64,000 bases of DNA from Flavobacterium sp. 83 (GCF_000744835.1 NZ_JQMS01000001.1:3162001-3226000); one strand, 5' to 3'. Counted from the first letter of the stretch, positions 46,394 to 55,700 are shown. The notes: generated from the sequence alone by a model not told the origin. Program-made: numbers and translations.

Positions 46394-46601
46394 TAAAAGT
46401 AGGATTAGTCCAAGCAGAGAACGAAATACTATTTTTTTAAATTTTTTGATACTTATATAATGTTTTAATTTTTTATAAAAATTTATTTTGCCACTACAAA
46501 CATCAGTCGCTTTAATAAAAATTCTTTAATTTTGCTTTTTTATGTAAAAAAACATTTTTCACATAGGATTGTCAAATATAATTCAAAATTTGTGCCTTTT
46601 T

Positions 46602-47624
46602 ATGCAAAATTCCGAGGTTTTTATTCTTGCTATCGAAAGTTCTTGCGATGATACGGCAGCAGCTGTTTTAAAAGAAGACAAAGTACTATCAAATATCGTA
46701 GCTAATCAATTGATTCACAATCAATATGGCGGTGTAGTTCCAGAATTAGCTTCACGGGCACATCAACAAAATATAGTGCCAGTTATTGATGCTGCACTTA
46801 AAAAAGCAAATATACAAAAAGAACAGTTGTCCGCAATTGCTTTTACGCAAGGACCTGGATTAATGGGGTCGCTTTTAGTAGGAAGCTCGTTTGCTAAATC
46901 ATTGGCGTTGGCCTTAAAAATCCCATTAATTGCCGTAAATCATATGCATGCCCACATTTTGGCACATTTTATTCATGAAGAAGGATTTGAAAAGCCTACC
47001 TTTCCCTTTTTGGCATTGACCATAAGTGGCGGACATACCCAGATTGTGAGAGTGAATGATTTCTTTGATATGACAATTATTGGAGAAACCACTGATGATG
47101 CCGTAGGAGAAGCTTTTGATAAAAGTGCAAAAATACTTGGGCTGCCATATCCAGGCGGTCCTTTGATAGATAAATATGCACAATTAGGAAACCCAAAAGC
47201 TTTCGCTTTTACAAAGCCTAAAGTTCCAGGATTAGATTTTAGTTTTTCAGGTTTAAAAACCGCTATTTTATATTTTATTCAAAAGAAAAAAATAGAGAAT
47301 CCTAATTTTATAGATGAAAATCTAAATGATATTTGTGCCTCAATTCAATATACAATTATTGAAATTTTGATGGATAAATTAAAACTGGCTGTAAAGGAAA
47401 CAGGAATAAAACAAATTGCAATTGGTGGAGGTGTTTCGGCCAATTCTGGAATAAGAAATACTTTGGCGGAAGCCCAAAATAAATACGGCTGGAAAACATT
47501 TATTCCTAAATTTGAGTACACCACGGATAATGCTGCAATGATTGGAATTGTAGGTTACCAAAAATTTTTAAATGAAAAATTTGAAGCTTCATCTGTCGTT
47601 TCTAAAGCAAGAATACAATTCTAA
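46602..47624 (+). CDS. tsaD: tRNA N6-adenosine threonylcarbamoyltransferase
   Basis: The 340-residue enzyme completes t6A37 modification of ANN-decoding tRNAs with TsaB, TsaE and TsaC. Motifs: FILAIESSCDDTAAAVL, GGVVPELASRAHQQNI, metal-binding NHMHAHILAHF, LTISGGHTQIV, ETTDDAVGEAFDKSAKILGLPYPGGP, FSFSGLKTA and GGGVSANSGIR. The ATG at 46602 starts right before the conserved ILAIESSCD strand; an upstream TTG would add 11 residues without support. rsmE follows 3 bp downstream. Confidence 0.97.
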   Translation: MQNSEVFILAIESSCDDTAAAVLKEDKVLSNIVANQLIHNQYGGVVPELASRAHQQNIVPVIDAALKKANIQKEQLSAIAFTQGPGLMGSLLVGSSFAKSLALALKIPLIAVNHMHAHILAHFIHEEGFEKPTFPFLALTISGGHTQIVRVNDFFDMTIIGETTDDAVGEAFDKSAKILGLPYPGGPLIDKYAQLGNPKAFAFTKPKVPGLDFSFSGLKTAILYFIQKKKIENPNFIDENLNDICASIQYTIIEILMDKLKLAVKETGIKQIAIGGGVSANSGIRNTLAEAQNKYGWKTFIPKFEYTTDNAAMIGIVGYQKFLNEKFEASSVVSKARIQF

Positions 47625-47627
47625 ATT

Positions 47628-48335
47628 ATGCAATTATTTTATAATCCAAATATAGACGAAACTACTGAAACCTTTTCTTTTGACAAAGAAGAAAGCAAAC
47701 ATATAATTAAAGTGTTACGCAAAAAAGATAGCGATATTCTATTTGTAACCAATGGTTTAGGAGATTTATTTAAAACTGAAATAACTTTAGCATCTGACAA
47801 TAAATGTACCGTAAAAATTATTTCTTTTGAAAAATCTACAGCTCCTAAATTTCATTTACATTTAGTGGTTGCTCCCACTAAAATGAACGATCGTTTCGAA
47901 TGGTTTTTAGAAAAAGCTACTGAAATTGGAATCCATGAAATCACCCCGATTATTTGTGATCGTTCGGAACGAAAAGTAATCAATACCGAAAGATTTGATA
48001 AAATTTTACTGACTGCAATGAAGCAATCTAATGTATTATTTCTTCCTAAATTGAATAATGCTATATCATTCAAAGATTTTATGAAACAGAAACAGGACGG
48101 AGTAAATTTTATTGCACATTGCGAGGAAACCGATAAAAAATCTTTAAAGTCAGTTTTAAAACCTAATGAAAATGTAACAATACTCATTGGTCCTGAAGGA
48201 GATTTTACTGAAAAAGAAATTGAATTAGCACTTGATTCTAATTACATCCCCGTTTCTTTAGGAAATACCCGTTTAAGAACTGAAACTGCAGCAATTGTTG
48301 CCTGTCATAGTGTTGTTTTTGTTAATGAAAATTAA
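47628..48335 (+). CDS. rsmE: 16S rRNA (uracil-1498-N3)-methyltransferase
   Basis: The 235-residue SPOUT-class methyltransferase has an N-terminal PUA-like part (MQLFYNPNI...ESKHIIKVLRKKDSDILFVTNGLGDLF). The knotted SAM domain has LVVAPTKMNDRFEWFLEKATEIGIHEITPIICDRSERK, AMKQSNVLFLPKL, ILIGPEGDFTEKEI and SLGNTRLRTETAAIVA. It methylates U1498 of 16S rRNA. It sits between tsaD (3 bp) and the DUF4159 gene (26 bp) on the same strand, a conserved-looking operon. Confidence 0.96.
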   Translation: MQLFYNPNIDETTETFSFDKEESKHIIKVLRKKDSDILFVTNGLGDLFKTEITLASDNKCTVKIISFEKSTAPKFHLHLVVAPTKMNDRFEWFLEKATEIGIHEITPIICDRSERKVINTERFDKILLTAMKQSNVLFLPKLNNAISFKDFMKQKQDGVNFIAHCEETDKKSLKSVLKPNENVTILIGPEGDFTEKEIELALDSNYIPVSLGNTRLRTETAAIVACHSVVFVNEN

Positions 48336-48361
48336 GAATTAATGATCCCGAATTTATAGTT

Positions 48362-49000
48362 ATGAAAAAAATATATTATTTATTACTATTAATTTCTGTC
48401 ACTTCATTTGCACAAGAAATTGCATTATTAAAATATAGCGGAGGTGGTGATTGGTATGCAAATCCTACTTCATTACCTAATTTGATAAAATATTGCAATA
48501 CCAACATCAATACCAAAATAAAATCTAAGCCAGGAACAGTTGAACCCGGAAGTCCGGATTTACTTTCCTATCCATTCGTTCACATGACCGGACACGGAAA
48601 TGTTGTTTTTAGCGATGCCGAAGTCATCAATCTCAGAAATTATTTACTCGCGGGAGGCTTTCTTCATATTGATGACAATTATGGAATGGATCAATACATT
48701 AGAAAACAAATCAAGAAACTATTTCCAAATACTGATTTAGTCGAAATCCCTTCAAACCATGCTATTTTTCAAAAACCATATCTTTTCTCTCATGGATTAC
48801 CAAAAATTCACGAGCATGATGGAAAACGACCACAAGCTTTTGGAATTTTTGTAGAAAATAAATTGGTACTTCTCTACACTTTCGAATGCGATTTAGGTGA
48901 TGGCTGGGAAGATCCTGAGGTCCATAACGATCCAGCTGATATTCGTGAAAAAGCTTTAAAAATGGGAGCAAACATTGTGAATTATATTTTCAATAATTGA
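48362..49000 (+). CDS. DUF4159-domain secreted protein
   Basis: The 212-residue protein has signal peptide MKKIYYLLLLISVTSFAQ and a DUF4159 domain over the remainder: ALLKYSGGGDWYANPTSLPNLIKYCN, FVHMTGHGNVVFSDAEVINLRNYLLAGGFLHIDDNYGMD, and LGDGWEDPEVHNDPADIREKALKMGANIVNYIF. The middle GGFLHIDDN motif recalls class I glutamine amidotransferase-like folds, without a catalytic Cys. The role is unknown; relatives are widespread in Bacteroidota, often beside tsaD/rsmE as here. It is periplasmic by prediction. Confidence 0.88.
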   Translation: MKKIYYLLLLISVTSFAQEIALLKYSGGGDWYANPTSLPNLIKYCNTNINTKIKSKPGTVEPGSPDLLSYPFVHMTGHGNVVFSDAEVINLRNYLLAGGFLHIDDNYGMDQYIRKQIKKLFPNTDLVEIPSNHAIFQKPYLFSHGLPKIHEHDGKRPQAFGIFVENKLVLLYTFECDLGDGWEDPEVHNDPADIREKALKMGANIVNYIFNN

Positions 49001-49297
49001 AAATCTGAACCAAAATAGACTAACTTTTAGTTTTAATTATAACATTACTTATTCTCTACAATCCAATACTACTTTTTCGAATTAATATTGCTTGTTATTT
49101 TTCAGACTATTTTTTAGGTAATCTCTGAATTATCACTTTAGAAATCTATGGACAACTTTAGTGAAAATTACCAACTATATCGTTATAGTTAATTTTTTTA
49201 TTTTTTTTATAAAAATTTGTTTTATCAAATAATTTGTTATAAAATTGCATTATTATTAACCCAAATCATTTTTTTATAACAAAAAACCAGTATTATT

Positions 49298-50248
49298 ATG
49301 AAAAAAATCCTTTTAACTGCAACAGCATTTTTAATGCTATTCTCATGTCAAAATGACCAATCAGAATCAACCGTATCAGCAACAAATGCTATTGCACGCC
49401 GTTCATGTGCTTCACAAGATGTATTAACGGAGCAATTGAAAGCAGATCCTACATTAGCTTTAAGAATGAACCAAATTGAAGCTTTTACCCAAAAATCGAT
49501 GTTAACTAACCGTTTAGTAAATGGTAAAGTAGTAATTCCAGTAGTAGTAAATGTATTGTACAAAACTGCAGCTGAAAATATCTCTGATGCGCAAATACAA
49601 TCTCAAATCGATGTATTGAACAAAGATTACACTGCTACAAACCCAGATTTTAGCAATATTCCTGCTGAGTTTGCTGGTGTTGCTGCAAATGTGGGTATTA
49701 CTTTCGAATTAGTAAAGATCAATAGAAAATCAACAACTAAGACTTCATGGGGAACTAGAGACGCTATGAAAAAAACAAAACAAGGAGGATTAGATCCTAC
49801 TTCACCTGCTACAACTTTAAATATGTGGGCTTGTACAATTGGTGGCGGAATATTAGGATACGCACAATTTCCTGGAGGTTCTTCAGCAACCGATGGAGTT
49901 GTTATCGATTCTAATTATTTTGGATTATCAAGCGCTGCAAGTTATCCTTATAATTTAGGAAGAACTGCATCTCATGAAGTTGGTCACTGGATGAACCTTA
50001 GACATATTTGGGGCGATGCATCTTGTGGAGACGATTTAGTTTCTGATACTCCAGTTCACAAAACTTCTAACTTTGGCGTACCAACTTACCCATACGTAAG
50101 CACTTGTTTACCATCTCATAATGAGATGACTATGAATTATATGGATTACACTGACGATAGAGGAATGTTTATGTTCACAAATGGCCAAAAAGCAAGAATG
50201 ACTGCTTTATTCGTTTCTGGTGGAGCTAGATCAGGTTTCGGAATATAA
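49298..50248 (+). CDS. M43-family zinc metalloprotease, lipoprotein (copy 1)
   Basis: The 316-residue protein has lipoprotein signal MKKILLTATAFLMLFSC (lipid Cys17). Family M43 (cytophagalysin/pappalysin) features: QIQSQIDVLNKDYTATN, the zinc motif TASHEVGHWMNLRHIWGD (H226, E227, H230, H236), and Met-turn NYMDYTDD. The usual metzincin glycine is replaced by Asn (HWMNLRH), a variant I associate with flavobacterial members. No type IX C-terminal signal is present; it should be a membrane-tethered protease. Copy 2 follows 206 bp downstream, about 87% identical by hand alignment (42 differences in 316). Confidence 0.93.
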   Translation: MKKILLTATAFLMLFSCQNDQSESTVSATNAIARRSCASQDVLTEQLKADPTLALRMNQIEAFTQKSMLTNRLVNGKVVIPVVVNVLYKTAAENISDAQIQSQIDVLNKDYTATNPDFSNIPAEFAGVAANVGITFELVKINRKSTTKTSWGTRDAMKKTKQGGLDPTSPATTLNMWACTIGGGILGYAQFPGGSSATDGVVIDSNYFGLSSAASYPYNLGRTASHEVGHWMNLRHIWGDASCGDDLVSDTPVHKTSNFGVPTYPYVSTCLPSHNEMTMNYMDYTDDRGMFMFTNGQKARMTALFVSGGARSGFGI

Positions 50249-50275
50249 TTTTTTTTTTAGTTTTTTTTAGATTTT

Positions 50276-50303
50276 AAAACTCGCTACTTGTTAGCGAGTT
50301 TTT
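50276..50303 (+). terminator. Intrinsic terminator after protease copy 1
   Basis: AAAACTCGCTA, loop CTTGT, TAGCGAGTTTTTTTT. The stem core is the same as that after copy 2. Confidence 0.9.
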
Positions 50304-50454
50304 TTTGAGCATATCTTTTAGAAATTATTTTCTCTAATGTTAATAATCGAGCAACAATTTAAAGCTTATAAATTTATTTTTAATAAATAATAATCGTAAA
50401 TTGCTTAATTATTTAACTGACAAACAGTATTTTACAATCTAAAAGACTACTATT

Positions 50455-51405
50455 ATGAAAAAAATTATTTTAATTGCAACAGCATTTTTGATGTTATTTT
50501 CTTGTCAAAATGACCAAACAGAATTAACTCCCCATTCGACAAACGCTATTGCTAGACGAACATGTGCTTCACAAGATGTTTTGGCAGAACAATTGAAGGC
50601 TGATCCTACATTAGCATTAAGAATGAATCAAATTGAAGCTTTTACACAAAAAACAATGTTAACGAACCGTTTAGTTAATGGTAAAATAGTAATTCCCGTT
50701 GTTGTAAACGTATTGTACAGAACACCCGCAGAAAACATATCTGATGCTCAGATACAATCGCAAATTGATGTATTGAATAAAGATTATACAGCAACGAATT
50801 CTGATTTTAAGAGTATTCCTATTGAATTTTCAGGTGTAGCGGCAAATATTGGTATCACCTTTGAGTTAGTAAATACGATTAGAAAAGCTACTACAAAAAC
50901 ATCTTGGGGAACAAGAGATGCAATGAAGAACTCTAAAAAAGGAGGTATTAATCCAACTTCACCTTCTACAACGCTAAATATATGGGCTTGTACTATAGGA
51001 GGTGGCATTTTAGGATATGCACAATTTCCTGGAGGTTCTTCAGCAACTGACGGAGTAGTTATCGATTCTTTCTATTTTGGCTTATCAAGCGCTGCTAGTT
51101 ATCCATACAATTTAGGCAGAACTGCATCTCATGAAGTAGGTCACTGGATGAACCTTAGACATATATGGGGTGATGCTTCATGTGGGAATGATTTAGTTTC
51201 TGATACACCAGTTCATAAAACTGCAAACTTTGGTAACCCAGTATATCCTTATTTAAGCCCTTGTTTGCCAACCCATAACGAAATGACTATGAATTATATG
51301 GATTATACTGATGACAGAGGAATGTATATGTTTACCAATGGTCAAAAATTAAGAATGTCTGCTTTATTTGTTTCTGGTGGAGCCAGAGCAGGCTTTGGTA
51401 TATAA
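50455..51405 (+). CDS. M43-family zinc metalloprotease, lipoprotein (copy 2)
   Basis: The 316-residue tandem paralogue of the preceding gene has lipoprotein signal MKKIILIATAFLMLFSC, zinc motif TASHEVGHWMNLRHIWGD and Met-turn NYMDYTDDRG. No gaps are needed to align the two proteins. Differences cluster just after the lipid Cys, around residues 115-165 and near 255-275, away from the active site; this fits diversification of substrate contact. It has its own terminator with the same stem, so each copy is probably a separate transcription unit. Confidence 0.93.
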   Translation: MKKIILIATAFLMLFSCQNDQTELTPHSTNAIARRTCASQDVLAEQLKADPTLALRMNQIEAFTQKTMLTNRLVNGKIVIPVVVNVLYRTPAENISDAQIQSQIDVLNKDYTATNSDFKSIPIEFSGVAANIGITFELVNTIRKATTKTSWGTRDAMKNSKKGGINPTSPSTTLNIWACTIGGGILGYAQFPGGSSATDGVVIDSFYFGLSSAASYPYNLGRTASHEVGHWMNLRHIWGDASCGNDLVSDTPVHKTANFGNPVYPYLSPCLPTHNEMTMNYMDYTDDRGMYMFTNGQKLRMSALFVSGGARAGFGI

Positions 51406-51425
51406 TTTTTCAGATTTTAGAATTT

Positions 51426-51457
51426 AAAACTCGCTAAGATGTAGCGAGTTTTTTTTA
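51426..51457 (+). terminator. Intrinsic terminator after protease copy 2
   Basis: AAAACTCGCTA, loop AGATG, TAGCGAGTTTTTTTT. It matches the copy 1 terminator except in the loop, so the duplication included the terminator. Confidence 0.9.
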
Positions 51458-51480
51458 TCTTTATATCCTAAAAAATATAA

Positions 51481-52572
51481 ATGATTTCTTCAAAAATTAT
51501 AGCTAATGGAATTTTAAGAGCAATAAGCATTATCGTTTTGATTGCTTTATCTCTTTATTTTCTATATCAAATTCAATCGGTACTTATTTACCTAATAGTT
51601 GCATTAATTCTTACATTAATTGGAAACCCAATATTAGATTTTTTTAAAGGAAGATTAAAATTCAAACACGTATTTGCTACAATTGCAACATTATTGATTT
51701 TTGTTCTTATTATAGTTGGATTTATCATGCTGTTTATTCCTTTGATTTCATCACAGGGTCAAAATTTATCACTTTTAAATACTATAGAAATTGAAAAAAA
51801 CATACTTCAATTAATTAACCAAATATCCTCATTTTTAGAAAGTCATAATATTGATTCCGCTAAAATGCTAAAGGAATCTAACATTACTTCTAAAATAAAT
51901 TTTAATTTTATTCCAAATTTTATAAATGCAGTTTTAGGTACAATTAGTAGTTTTGGAATGGGATTGGCTTCTGTACTTTTTATTACTTTCTTCTTTTTAA
52001 AAGACCGATTATTATTTAAAAATGGAGCTAAAAAATTAATTCCAGACAGCCATGAAGATCAAATATTAAATTCTTTAGAAAAAATAAATCACTTATTATC
52101 CCGCTACTTTATTGGATTACTACTTCAATTATTTATAGTATTTATTTTATACCTAATTGTACTAATAATTTTTGGTGTTCCAAATGCAATTGTCATCGCC
52201 TTTTTATGCGCTGTTTTAAATATCATACCCTATATTGGCCCATTAATTGCTTCCATTTTAGCTGCTATTTTAACTATGATGAGCAATTTAGGAAGTGATT
52301 TTCAAACCGTAATATTACCTATGACAATTTATGTTTTAATTGGTTTCTGGATTGTACAAATCATAGATAATAATCTGTCTCAACCTATTATTTTTTCAAA
52401 AAGTGTAAGCTCACATCCATTAGAAATCTTTCTTGTTATATTAATCGCAGGCTTCCTTTTTGGAATTCTAGGAATGATAATAGCAGTTCCCTTATATACG
52501 ATTATAAAGGTTATAGGTAAGGAATTCTTCCCGGAAAACAACATAATTCAACTATTAACTAAAGATATTTAA
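51481..52572 (+). CDS. AI-2E family transporter (PerM/YdiK-like)
   Basis: The 363-residue membrane protein has about seven or eight helices. The AI-2E_transport profile is recognisable: SLYFLYQIQSVLIYLIVALILTLIGNPILDFF, FLKDRLLFKNGAKKLIPDSHEDQIL, FLCAVLNIIPYIGPLIASILAAI, and VQIIDNNLSQPIIFSKSVSSHPLEIFLVILIAG. Family members include AI-2 exporters and Na+/H+ antiporters; the name does not fix the substrate. Its stop is 2 bp before the methyltransferase gene, suggesting co-transcription. Confidence 0.9.
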   Translation: MISSKIIANGILRAISIIVLIALSLYFLYQIQSVLIYLIVALILTLIGNPILDFFKGRLKFKHVFATIATLLIFVLIIVGFIMLFIPLISSQGQNLSLLNTIEIEKNILQLINQISSFLESHNIDSAKMLKESNITSKINFNFIPNFINAVLGTISSFGMGLASVLFITFFFLKDRLLFKNGAKKLIPDSHEDQILNSLEKINHLLSRYFIGLLLQLFIVFILYLIVLIIFGVPNAIVIAFLCAVLNIIPYIGPLIASILAAILTMMSNLGSDFQTVILPMTIYVLIGFWIVQIIDNNLSQPIIFSKSVSSHPLEIFLVILIAGFLFGILGMIIAVPLYTIIKVIGKEFFPENNIIQLLTKDI

Positions 52573-52574
52573 TC

Positions 52575-53756
52575 TTGGATTTAAAAATTCTAAATCCCGA
52601 AATTCAAGAATTTATAGGGAAAAATATTGGAAACTCAATTTCTAAATTAGCGCTTCAAAAAAATCCCTTTCCTAATTTGGATTGGATTTCTGTTTTAAAT
52701 CAAATTGAAGCTAAAACTAAAGCAAAAGAGAAACTACCCAGCTGGTTTAGCACCAAAAATATTATTTATCCAAGTAAAATCTCAATTGAACAGACTTCAT
52801 CTGAAAAAACAGCTTCTTATAAAGCTTCAATCATTTCGGGAGAAGGTCTAATTGATTTAACTGGAGGTTTTGGTGTGGATGATTACTATTTTGCAAAAAA
52901 AATAAAAACTGTAGTTCATTGCGAAATCAATTCAGAACTGTCGTTCCTTGTAAAACATAATTTCGAACAATTAAATGTTTCGAATATCAGTTGCTATTCA
53001 GGAGATAGTTTACATACTCTAAATACTTTAAATAAAAACTGGGACTGGATCTATATTGATCCTTCACGAAGAAATGATGCTAAAGGAAAAGTATTCATGC
53101 TCAAAGATTGCTTGCCTAATGTTCCTGAAAATCTAGACTTTTATTTTAAGAATTCGAATGCTATTTTAATAAAAACTGCTCCTCTGCTTGACATCTCAGC
53201 AGGATTATTAGAATTGCAAAATGTTAAAACGATTCATATAATAGCGCTCGAAAACGAAGTAAAAGAACTGTTATGGGAATTGCACAAAGACTATTCTGGA
53301 AATATAAATATAAAAACAATTAATCTTTTAAAAGACAAGAACGAAACATTCGACTTTGTTTTGGGTGATCATACTAAATTACCTGATTTCAGTTTGCCTC
53401 AGAAGTATTTATATGAACCTAATAGCGCCATAATGAAATCTGGTGGGTTTGATGAAGTAAGTTCATTTTACAACCTAAACAAGCTTCATAAACACTCTCA
53501 TTTATACACTTCGCTTGAATTAATATCCTTTCCTGGACGAGTTTTTGAAATTAAAAACACATTTGCTTATAGCAAAACGGAAATGAAAACGTATTTAGAA
53601 AATACAAAAGCGAATATTACTACCCGAAACTTTCCAGATACTGTTGATACTATTAGAAAAAAATGGAAAATAAAAGATGGTGGAAATGTATATTGTTTTT
53701 TTACAACTGATGAAAATAACCATAAAATAGTTTTAATTTGCACCAAAATATCATAA
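52575..53756 (+). CDS. SAM-dependent methyltransferase with THUMP-like C-terminal domain
   Basis: The 393-residue protein starts at TTG, 2 bp after the previous stop. The Rossmann methyltransferase core at about 90-240 has ASIISGEGLIDLTGGFGVDDYYFA (SAM loop), VHCEINSELSFLVKHNF and NWDWIYIDPSRRNDAKGKVFMLKDC, where DPSRR is the catalytic-loop position. The C-terminal part (YEPNSAIMKSGGFDEVSSFYNLNKLHKHSHLYTS) matches THUMP-like domains of putative RNA methyltransferases. The likely target is rRNA or tRNA; the base modified is unknown. Confidence 0.85.
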   Translation: MDLKILNPEIQEFIGKNIGNSISKLALQKNPFPNLDWISVLNQIEAKTKAKEKLPSWFSTKNIIYPSKISIEQTSSEKTASYKASIISGEGLIDLTGGFGVDDYYFAKKIKTVVHCEINSELSFLVKHNFEQLNVSNISCYSGDSLHTLNTLNKNWDWIYIDPSRRNDAKGKVFMLKDCLPNVPENLDFYFKNSNAILIKTAPLLDISAGLLELQNVKTIHIIALENEVKELLWELHKDYSGNINIKTINLLKDKNETFDFVLGDHTKLPDFSLPQKYLYEPNSAIMKSGGFDEVSSFYNLNKLHKHSHLYTSLELISFPGRVFEIKNTFAYSKTEMKTYLENTKANITTRNFPDTVDTIRKKWKIKDGGNVYCFFTTDENNHKIVLICTKIS

Positions 53757-53758
53757 AA

Positions 53759-54325
53759 ATGAAACCACTAATTACTGCAATACTTTTATTCTTAAGCTTT
53801 AACCTATTTGCTCAAAAAACATGTGAATATAGCGTAAACGTCACCGATTCTTTGGGAACTTATAAATTGACAAAGGAATACATGATTAGTGAGAAAAATT
53901 TCGCCGGAAACTCAAGCTATATCTTTTATTCATTAGCCTTAACAGATGGTTTACCAACATTGAACCTACAATTGATCCAAAAAAGTAAAGACTTCTTGAA
54001 AGCGAATTGTTTTGACAAAAATTCAAAATTGTTTTTGCAGTTAAATAATGGAAAAATAATAACGCTATTACATATCGATCAAGAGAATTGTGGGACACTT
54101 ATTCGTGATGATAAAGGTTATGACAATAGAGTGATTTCAGGTCAATTTATGTTTATGAAAGATAGCTTTGAAGAATTAAAAAATTCTCCTCTATCAATGA
54201 TGAGAATTAAATATCTAACAGACACTGAAGATTACGTTCTTAGAAAAGAATTTAAATCGGAATTAAACAATGAGGTTTATCAACCAGAAACTTACTTTAT
54301 CAATAACATCCATTGCATAGAATAA
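53759..54325 (+). CDS. Hypothetical secreted protein, 188 residues
   Basis: I do not recognise a family. The ATG at 53759 gives signal peptide MKPLITAILLFLSFNLFAQ; the 7-residue longer frame would place charged residues before it and overlap the methyltransferase gene by 19 bp. The mature part starts KTCEYSVNVTDSLGTYKLTKEYMISEKNF and is predicted to be beta-rich with four or so cysteines (TCEY, NCFD, NCGT, HCIE), perhaps forming disulphides in the periplasm. It probably belongs to the PerM-methyltransferase transcript. Confidence 0.7.
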   Translation: MKPLITAILLFLSFNLFAQKTCEYSVNVTDSLGTYKLTKEYMISEKNFAGNSSYIFYSLALTDGLPTLNLQLIQKSKDFLKANCFDKNSKLFLQLNNGKIITLLHIDQENCGTLIRDDKGYDNRVISGQFMFMKDSFEELKNSPLSMMRIKYLTDTEDYVLRKEFKSELNNEVYQPETYFINNIHCIE

Positions 54326-54326
54326 G

Positions 54327-54986
54327 TCAATTACAATCCCATTTGAAATTAGAAACATTCTCTTTTAAAGCAGATCTTAGGTTATAATGCCACCATTCTG
54401 AATCAAAAGAATTAAACCCTTTTTGAGTCATTATTTTTTTTAGTAATATTCTGTTTTGTTTGATTTTTTCTGAGACATTTAGATATTTATGACTGGCTTC
54501 AATTCCAAAATAATCAAAAGAAGTCCCCATATCCAGTTCCTTTTCGTCCCTGTCAACTAGAGTAATATCTACTGCTCCTCCTCTATTATGGATGGAACCT
54601 TTAGTAGGATTGGCTACATATTCCGGGTTAGAAACAATTTTCCACATTTTTTTCTGAATATCCAAAGGGCGGTAGCAATCAAAAATTTTGATTTTATAGC
54701 CTTTCTTTATGAATTTTTTATTGGCTTCAACAAGCGCAGTAACGGTTTTTAATCGTAAAAAACATGCTGCACAATCATATACTTTAGCTTTTAAGAAATT
54801 ATCTATTGTCGCATACTTCATGTCATACACAAAATCCTCACTATAATCTTTTAAATTTACAAAGGTCGTATCATTGATAATTGGACCATTTTTATCTTCA
54901 ATAGCAGAAATAGTCGTTTGTGATTTACAAGAAATAAGACAAAAAAGAGAACAAAAAATTAGAAACGGTTTAAAATAAAAAGTCAT
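54327..54986 (-). CDS. VanX-like D-Ala-D-Ala dipeptidase (M15D), lipoprotein
   Basis: The 219-residue lipoprotein has signal ending LFCLISC. It matches the VanX/DdpX dipeptidase family: FVYDMKYATIDNFLKAKVYDC, FDCYRPLDIQKKMW with catalytic Arg, zinc motif SIHNRGGAVDITL (His and Asp), and DSEWWHYNL (catalytic Glu and third ligand His). Enzymes of this group hydrolyse D-Ala-D-Ala, in peptidoglycan turnover or as nutrient scavenging; no vanHA genes are nearby, so vancomycin resistance is not indicated. It converges with the preceding gene, with stops 1 bp apart. Confidence 0.93.
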   Translation of the reverse strand: MTFYFKPFLIFCSLFCLISCKSQTTISAIEDKNGPIINDTTFVNLKDYSEDFVYDMKYATIDNFLKAKVYDCAACFLRLKTVTALVEANKKFIKKGYKIKIFDCYRPLDIQKKMWKIVSNPEYVANPTKGSIHNRGGAVDITLVDRDEKELDMGTSFDYFGIEASHKYLNVSEKIKQNRILLKKIMTQKGFNSFDSEWWHYNLRSALKENVSNFKWDCN

Positions 54987-55080
54987 GAATACTATTTTTT
55001 TATAAAAATAGGATAATAAAAGGAGTTATCAATGCATCTTAAAAACAAAAAACCGGATACTAATTGAAGTATCGATTTTT

Positions 55081-55134
55081 GGGAACCTTTGGGACAAAAT
55101 TCGAACCTTTATTGGAAGATTTAAAGCTTTTGAG
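55081..55134. repeat. Imperfect direct repeat, left copy (flanks the IS256 remnant)
   Basis: GGGAACCTTTGGGACAAAA... is about 80% identical by eye to 55504-55558; the core ACAAAATTCGAA is exact. I do not recognise what it came from. Confidence 0.6.
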
Positions 55135-55158
55135 TGATGAGATGCGAAATATTCTTTT

Positions 55159-55489
55159 GCAATCAAATCCTGGCGTGACAATTGGGATCAACTAACAATG
55201 TTTTTTGACTTCCCAACCGAAATTATAAAAATTTTAAACTACAAATTTAATTGAAAATCTTAATGCTAAAATCCGAAAATACACTAAAAATAAAATGTCA
55301 TTACCAACGGATGCTGCCGTATTGAAATCTGTGTATTTGCTATAAGAGAAGTAACCAAAAAACAGGGAATCCTATTCGAAATTGGGGAATAGTTTTAAAC
55401 CAATTTACCCTTATATTTGACAAAAGGCTCCGATTATAAAATCGAAGCCATAACTTTTTAACTTACACACTTTTTGGGATAGTGTTTAT
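55159..55489 (+). pseudogene. Remnant of an IS256-family transposase, 3' end
   Basis: Reading across three frames gives the C-terminal part of an IS256-type transposase: IKSWRDNWDQLTMFFDFPTEI, then (frameshift) [31 protein letters not shown], then (frameshift) PIRNWGIVLNQFTLIFDKRLRL and stop at 55436-55438. About 50 bp later ACTTACACACTTTTTGGGATAGTGT resembles the terminal repeat of the family. The first two thirds of the gene are missing, so it is an old dead element. It is the only content of the 714-bp gap between the VanX-like gene and lacZ, besides two repeats. Confidence 0.88.
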
Positions 55490-55503
55490 ATTTAGTCGGT
55501 TTC

Positions 55504-55558
55504 GCGAACCTTATGGTACAAAATTCGAATTTTTTATTCAAAGATTTAAAACTCTTAA
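55504..55558. repeat. Imperfect direct repeat, right copy
   Basis: GCGAACCTTATGGTACAAAA... aligns to 55081-55134 with small indels. Its position just beyond the IS256 end suggests two partial copies of the same ancestral sequence. Confidence 0.6.
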
Positions 55559-55700
55559 CCTATTGTTTCGAATAAATAGAGATCCCCTAACAATATGTTT
55601 TAAAGTTTAACGTAAGTTGGTTTATTTAAATCATAGCCTAACTTTTTCTCTATTTTTTAACATCCATTCCAAAAAACGTCCAAGTTTTTTTACAACTGTT

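Noticed and set aside
49001..49297. Possible gene or RNA in the gap before the first M43 protease
   Set aside because: No ORF, hairpin or clear promoter consensus stands out; only AT-rich spacer.
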